A DNA stretch of 12,616 nucleotides from Betaproteobacteria bacterium (GTDB lineage Bacteria > Pseudomonadota > Gammaproteobacteria > Burkholderiales > Burkholderiaceae). The stretch is taken from contig JAGWXN010000068.1 of assembly GCA_018969885.1 (NCBI GenBank), forward strand, positions 1 through 12,616. The letters run 5' to 3'. The translations under genes and the position numbers were made by a program. The notes beneath the pieces are model-generated. The model worked only from the letters and a program-made list of their open reading frames with translations. It ran no database searches and was not told where the DNA came from. Of this stretch, positions 7,942 to 12,616 are shown piece by piece (the first letter of the stretch is position 1; each line of letters starts with the position of its first letter).

Positions 7942-8478
7942 ATGAAGCTCCTGTTTGACCTGTTTCCCGTCATTCTGTTTTTCGCGGCATTCAAGCTCGG
8001 CGACATTTATCTGGCAACCGGCATCGCGATTCTGGCCAGCATCGCTCAGATCGGTTGGCTCAAAATCGCCCGTCGGCCGGTGGAGCCGATGCAATGGGCG
8101 GGTCTGGTCATCATTGTTGTTTTCGGCGGTCTCACCCTGATCCTGCGCGATGAAACCTTTATCAAATGGAAGCCCACGGTGCTTTACGTATCGCTTGCGG
8201 CGGCGTTGGCCGTGAGTCGTTGGGTGTTTGGCCGAAATCTCATCGAGAAGCTCATGGGTGCGCAAATTCAGCTCCCCCCTGCCATCTGGAGCCGAATCAA
8301 CCTGGCATGGGTGATCTTCTTTGCAAGTATGGGTGCGCTCAATCTGTGGGTGGCCTACACGTTCAGCACTGACGTCTGGGTCAATTTCAAACTGTTCGGC
8401 ACCATGGGACTCACGATCGCGTTCGTGATCGCTCAAGCGCTCTACATGAGCCGATTCGCGGAGGACAAGGCGCCATGA
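7942..8478 (+). CDS. yciB: YciB/IspZ-family inner-membrane septation protein A
   Basis: A 178-residue polytopic membrane protein, the normal length for YciB (septation protein A, IspZ), which is linked to cell division and envelope synthesis in enterobacteria. Family marks are FDLFPVILFF at the N-terminus (5-14), the conserved loop RDETFIKWKPTVL (69-81), LNLWVA near 133 and NFKLFG at 148-153. Hydrophobic segments fall at roughly 3-18, 22-40, 50-68, 77-96, 117-137 and 149-168. The ATG at 7942 has only a weak upstream purine stretch. Its stop overlaps the bolA start (ATGA at 8475-8478), so the two are translationally coupled. The molecular activity of YciB is not settled. Confidence 0.95.
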   Translation: MKLLFDLFPVILFFAAFKLGDIYLATGIAILASIAQIGWLKIARRPVEPMQWAGLVIIVVFGGLTLILRDETFIKWKPTVLYVSLAAALAVSRWVFGRNLIEKLMGAQIQLPPAIWSRINLAWVIFFASMGALNLWVAYTFSTDVWVNFKLFGTMGLTIAFVIAQALYMSRFAEDKAP

Positions 8479-8732
8479 GACCCGAACCGGCGGAAATTCT
8501 GGCCCGTCTGGCTGAACGGTTTCCGGATGCGCAAACCGAAGTGATCGACGACAGTCACCTCCATGCAGGGCATGCTGGCGCAAGTGGCGGGGCTGGCCAT
8601 TACACCGTTCGGATCACCTGGTCTGGCTTTGCGGGCAAGCCCCCAATCGCCCGACATCGGCTCGTGTATCATGCCCTGGAAGACTGGATGCCCGAGCGTA
8701 TTCATGCGCTGTCCATTCAGGCGCTTGCGTAG
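8475..8732 (+). CDS. bolA: BolA family protein
   Basis: An 85-residue BolA-fold protein; the family works with monothiol glutaredoxins in iron-sulfur cluster handling and, for E. coli BolA, in stress and shape control. Seen in the sequence are VIDDSHLHAGHAG (23-35), GHYTVRITWSGFAGK (41-55), the invariant Arg-His-Arg at 60-62 followed by LVYHAL, and IHALSIQAL at the C-terminus. Its ATG overlaps the yciB stop in ATGA. It could be the BolA or the IbaG/YrbA branch; the sequence as read does not decide. No glutaredoxin gene is in the window. Confidence 0.94.
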   Translation: MRPEPAEILARLAERFPDAQTEVIDDSHLHAGHAGASGGAGHYTVRITWSGFAGKPPIARHRLVYHALEDWMPERIHALSIQALA

Positions 8733-8811
8733 ACTGACCAAGCCTAAACTCGTTCGCTTTCCCCTCCCCTCGCTGGGTGCTTAACGCGCTCAGGCCATTC
8801 AGGAACCCCGA

Positions 8812-10440
<1,629 letters not shown>

Positions 10441-10444
<4 letters not shown>

Positions 10445-10743
10445 GGTGTTGGCTTCCGTGTGGCTGGATCGCGTATCTGATCGGGGCCGGTCTGAAAGGG
10501 GTTGGGCGCCGCATCCGCGCGCGTGGGCCTGAGCTTGCACACTACCTCGGATGCGGCCTCGATCGCAAGTAGAGCGGCCTCGATACGCCGATACCGTGCA
10601 ACAGGATGATGGCCGGAGGACTGACTGCGCAGGCGCTCAGAAAGCGCGGAGATCATTTGCTCGCACGCTTTGATCGCCTCACCCGCCTCGGGGCTCGCGA
10701 GCCGCTCCTCGAGTTCACTGAATGTGATGCCCGGCTCACTCAT
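10441..10743 (-). CDS. sctE: SctE (YscE/PscE-like) needle co-chaperone, candidate
   Basis: A 100-residue cytosolic-looking protein between sctD and sctF, the position of yscE in Ysc-type operons. Residues 8-41 (ITFSELEERL through SERLRS) and 46-72 (YRRIEAALLAIEAASEVVCKL region) form two amphipathic helices, like the helical hairpin of YscE/PscE, which with YscG keeps the needle protein monomeric in the cytoplasm. The helical part fits the usual 65-70 residue length; residues 73-100 are an extra proline- and charge-rich tail. Its start overlaps the sctD stop and its stop overlaps the sctF start (ATGA at both ends). Sequence identity in this family is low, so the call rests mostly on helix layout, size and place. 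Confidence 0.72.
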
Positions 10744-12254
10744 CGGGCCACCCGATGTTGTGCGCCATTTGCGTCCTCAAACAGAAGCTCGGTATCGCTG
10801 ATCCCGGCCAGCCGGTAGCCATTCACCACGCCTCCCGGAAGCACGCGTTGCCCGTCCGCAAACAGCAGGTAAGACAATGGGCCACTCTGAATCGCAACGA
10901 TGCGAGGAAGCTTCGGGGGCGGCAGTACGGGCTGAGTAACCGATGCAGCAACCGTAGCAACCATGGGGTCTGACAAGATGAGTGCCACGCGAGCGGGCAG
11001 TCGATCACTGAATCGCTGGTTGAAGCCGAGCAGCGCCTGCTCCCAGGAAGCAGCCAGCTCGCGGGGAATGGTGCCGTCAATGCTGATCCGAGAATCACTC
11101 CACGCGACTTTGACCGACCCAAAGCCTAACCCCTGCAACTCGCTCCCCAGCTGAGCGGCTACGTCGTCTGGCGTGCTGAGACCGCTCACCATTGCAACGG
11201 TTTGTGGAAGCCGCTCTTCGAGGATCGAACGAGCAAGCGCCCCTTCCTCGGGCCGGACTACAAGGCCTGTCAGGCGAATCCGACCACCGGTGAGCGCCTC
11301 GGCCCCGAAACCTTCAGGTAGCAGTCTTGCCGTGTCGCGTACGCGTTCGGCGAACTCGGCCTGCGTGAGAAGCGCGAGCGCCAACCAGCGTCGTTCGGGC
11401 GACAGCAACTGAATCACCTGGTCCTGTTCATCCACACTTTCCAGAACGCCCGTGACCTCGATCCGGCCATCGCGCCGCAACGTCGCTCGAACCACATCAT
11501 TGAAACCTGCGGCGGTGATCCGCTCGATCACGCGCGCGAGGTCCTGCTCACTTGCGCCCGCCGGAAGCGAGGGCGCAGCCGCCACCGGCGACTCCATGGG
11601 TGGTCCGCGAAAGAGGCCAAGCAAGGGGTCCGTGAGGCCGGACGCATACCAGGCCATACCAACCAGCATTGCGCCGGGTACAAGCATCCAGGCTTGATGT
11701 CCGCGCAAGAAAGAGCGCGGGCGGGTCGCCTCGCTGGCAACTGGCGGTGGCGACGCTTCCGAATGATCTGTAGCCGAGAAGGTCTTTTCGGGCGACGGGT
11801 TCAACTCGGCGGTGGCAGCGTTTCCGGAAAGAGCACTGCCCTCACCCGTGCCGCTATCGACGGGTTCGGTTGCGGCCGGTGACACGACGCCTGCCCGGGC
11901 GCCACCCGATTCAGGCCGAGTCCAGGCGATTGGCAGCTCGGTTGCGGCTGACCAGGACGCTCCGGTGGACTGCACGGTCAGCACCAGGGCACCGGCAGCC
12001 AAACCCTCGCCTCGCGGGATCACCTGCCGCGTGCCGTCTGGCTCAAGCCAGACCCAACCCTCCGCATTGGCCTCCAGGCGTGCCTGCTCAAAAGGCGCGT
12101 CATGCAACACCACATCGCAATTGCGCGAGCGACCGATCGTGAGCTGCTCACCAGGGGACAGCGTAAGGGACGCACCGGCATGTATCCCCGATAACAGCCG
12201 CAACTCAAGCGGTGGGGCAGCAACAGAACCCTGGGGTGTGCGGGCGTCGCTCAC
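10740..12254 (-). CDS. sctD: type III secretion inner-membrane ring protein SctD
   Basis: A 504-residue SctD (YscD/PrgH family), the outer of the two inner-membrane rings of the injectisome base. The N-terminal cytoplasmic FHA-like domain (about 16-95) contains [15 protein letters not shown] (38-52). A long Ala/Pro/Ser-rich linker (about 105-185) leads to one membrane segment at about 187-206. Periplasmic residues 232-430 read as three ring-building BON-like repeats, each with a charged helix and a beta pair such as GRIEVTGV (263-270), GRIRLTGL (324-331) and SRISIDGT (388-395). A C-terminal domain (448-504) has [20 protein letters not shown]. The start is GTG at 12254, overlapping the sctV stop (GTGA); no strong Shine-Dalgarno is seen. 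Family YscD is about 420 residues; the linker accounts for the excess. Confidence 0.9.
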   Translation of the reverse strand: MSDARTPQGSVAAPPLELRLLSGIHAGASLTLSPGEQLTIGRSRNCDVVLHDAPFEQARLEANAEGWVWLEPDGTRQVIPRGEGLAAGALVLTVQSTGASWSAATELPIAWTRPESGGARAGVVSPAATEPVDSGTGEGSALSGNAATAELNPSPEKTFSATDHSEASPPPVASEATRPRSFLRGHQAWMLVPGAMLVGMAWYASGLTDPLLGLFRGPPMESPVAAAPSLPAGASEQDLARVIERITAAGFNDVVRATLRRDGRIEVTGVLESVDEQDQVIQLLSPERRWLALALLTQAEFAERVRDTARLLPEGFGAEALTGGRIRLTGLVVRPEEGALARSILEERLPQTVAMVSGLSTPDDVAAQLGSELQGLGFGSVKVAWSDSRISIDGTIPRELAASWEQALLGFNQRFSDRLPARVALILSDPMVATVAASVTQPVLPPPKLPRIVAIQSGPLSYLLFADGQRVLPGGVVNGYRLAGISDTELLFEDANGAQHRVAR

Positions 12255-12616
12255 AGGTCTACCCGGGCAAGCGGCTGAATGTTCACCTCAGGCACCAACT
12301 CCTGATATGACAAAACTTGGAGATCATAGAGATCGGCCTCGATCAGCTTTCGCAGGTACCGTCGAATGTCCATCGAGGCGAGCAGCACCGGACGAGCGCC
12401 GCTCGCGGGAAGCTTACCAACGGCTTTCTTAAGGTTCTCCACAAGCTTGCGCGAGGCGGCTGGATCAAGCGCGAGATAGCTCCCCGCCGAGGTCTGGCGG
12501 ATCGCGCTTCGTATGGTTTCCTCCACCTTGGGCGCCAACAAATAGGCGGGCAGCATGTTCTGCCCCGAGGAATACTTAAAACTGATTTGCCGCTTGAGCG
12601 ACCCGCGAACGTATTC
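12251..12616 (-). CDS. sctV: type III secretion export gate SctV, C-terminal fragment
   Basis: The last 121 residues of a protein whose 5' part lies beyond the right edge; the frame is open to the last base. It matches the cytoplasmic C-terminal domain of SctV (YscV/LcrD/InvA, FlhA relatives), the nonameric export gate that docks chaperone-substrate complexes. Marks are [19 protein letters not shown] at the window edge, [16 protein letters not shown], the highly conserved [12 protein letters not shown] and, near the end, [20 protein letters not shown] followed by [12 protein letters not shown]. The ending after the last strand and the partner genes favour injectisome SctV over flagellar FlhA. 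The stop TGA overlaps the GTG of sctD. Confidence 0.93.
   Translation of the reverse strand, partial: EYVRGSLKRQISFKYSSGQNMLPAYLLAPKVEETIRSAIRQTSAGSYLALDPAASRKLVENLKKAVGKLPASGARPVLLASMDIRRYLRKLIEADLYDLQVLSYQELVPEVNIQPLARVDL

Noticed and set aside
7448..7942. 164-aa plus-strand frame from inside msrB up to the yciB start
   Set aside because: Half of it overlaps msrB in another frame, it has no recognisable motif, and its ending at the yciB ATG looks accidental. The minus-strand 42-aa ORF has much better signals in the same space.
7750..8583. 277-aa minus-strand frame opposite yciB and bolA
   Set aside because: Antisense to a conserved membrane protein and BolA; polar, low-complexity translation with no family marks.
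8733..8811. Gap between bolA and the foldase gene
   Set aside because: Looked for a terminator, promoter or small ORF; nothing convincing beyond the foldase ribosome site.

Overview
The window reads as a GC-rich proteobacterial chromosome, most likely a betaproteobacterium. The run msrB - yciB - bolA - parvulin foldase is an arrangement I associate with Burkholderiales and relatives; that placement is inference from gene order and base composition, not from a search. No rRNA, tRNA, insertion sequence, CRISPR array or origin is visible.

Positions 1-7071 (minus strand) hold a six-gene lipid catabolism operon read right to left. An acyl-CoA synthetase activates a fatty or other carboxylic acid. 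A fused enoyl-CoA hydratase/3-hydroxyacyl-CoA dehydrogenase (FadJ/FadB type) carries out two steps of beta-oxidation, and a thiolase cleaves the 3-ketoacyl-CoA. An SDR oxidoreductase, a PaaI-type hotdog thioesterase and a CurA/leukotriene-B4-dehydrogenase-like NADP oxidoreductase follow; the last is cut by the left edge. Gaps are 40 bp or less and the last genes touch or overlap. No acyl-CoA dehydrogenase is present in the window. A candidate extended -10 and an 18-bp inverted repeat lie in front of the first gene.

Positions 7239-9675 (mostly plus strand) hold housekeeping genes: msrB (methionine sulfoxide reductase, zinc form without the usual resolving cysteine), yciB (inner-membrane septation protein), bolA (overlapping yciB by ATGA) and an exported parvulin-type peptidyl-prolyl isomerase. 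Between msrB and yciB, on the minus strand, is a 42-codon arginine/lysine-rich ORF with a good Shine-Dalgarno and a perfect TATAAT box. That box overlaps a plausible plus-strand -10 for yciB.

Positions 9669-12616 (minus strand) hold the end of a type III secretion operon, sctV (partial) - sctD - sctE - sctF, each junction a 4-base stop/start overlap, followed after about 50 bp by the essential tRNA adenosine deaminase gene tadA. tadA converges on the foldase gene with a 7-bp overlap of their 3' ends. SctV is the export gate, SctD the inner-membrane ring, SctF the needle subunit, and the 100-aa SctE-like protein its probable cytosolic co-chaperone. The usual partner SctG is not between sctF and tadA.

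The strongest candidates for something undescribed are the 42-aa basic ORF with its shared-box divergent promoter, the extended SctE tail with the missing SctG, and the putative operator of the lipid operon. None amounts to a clearly new system on sequence reading alone.
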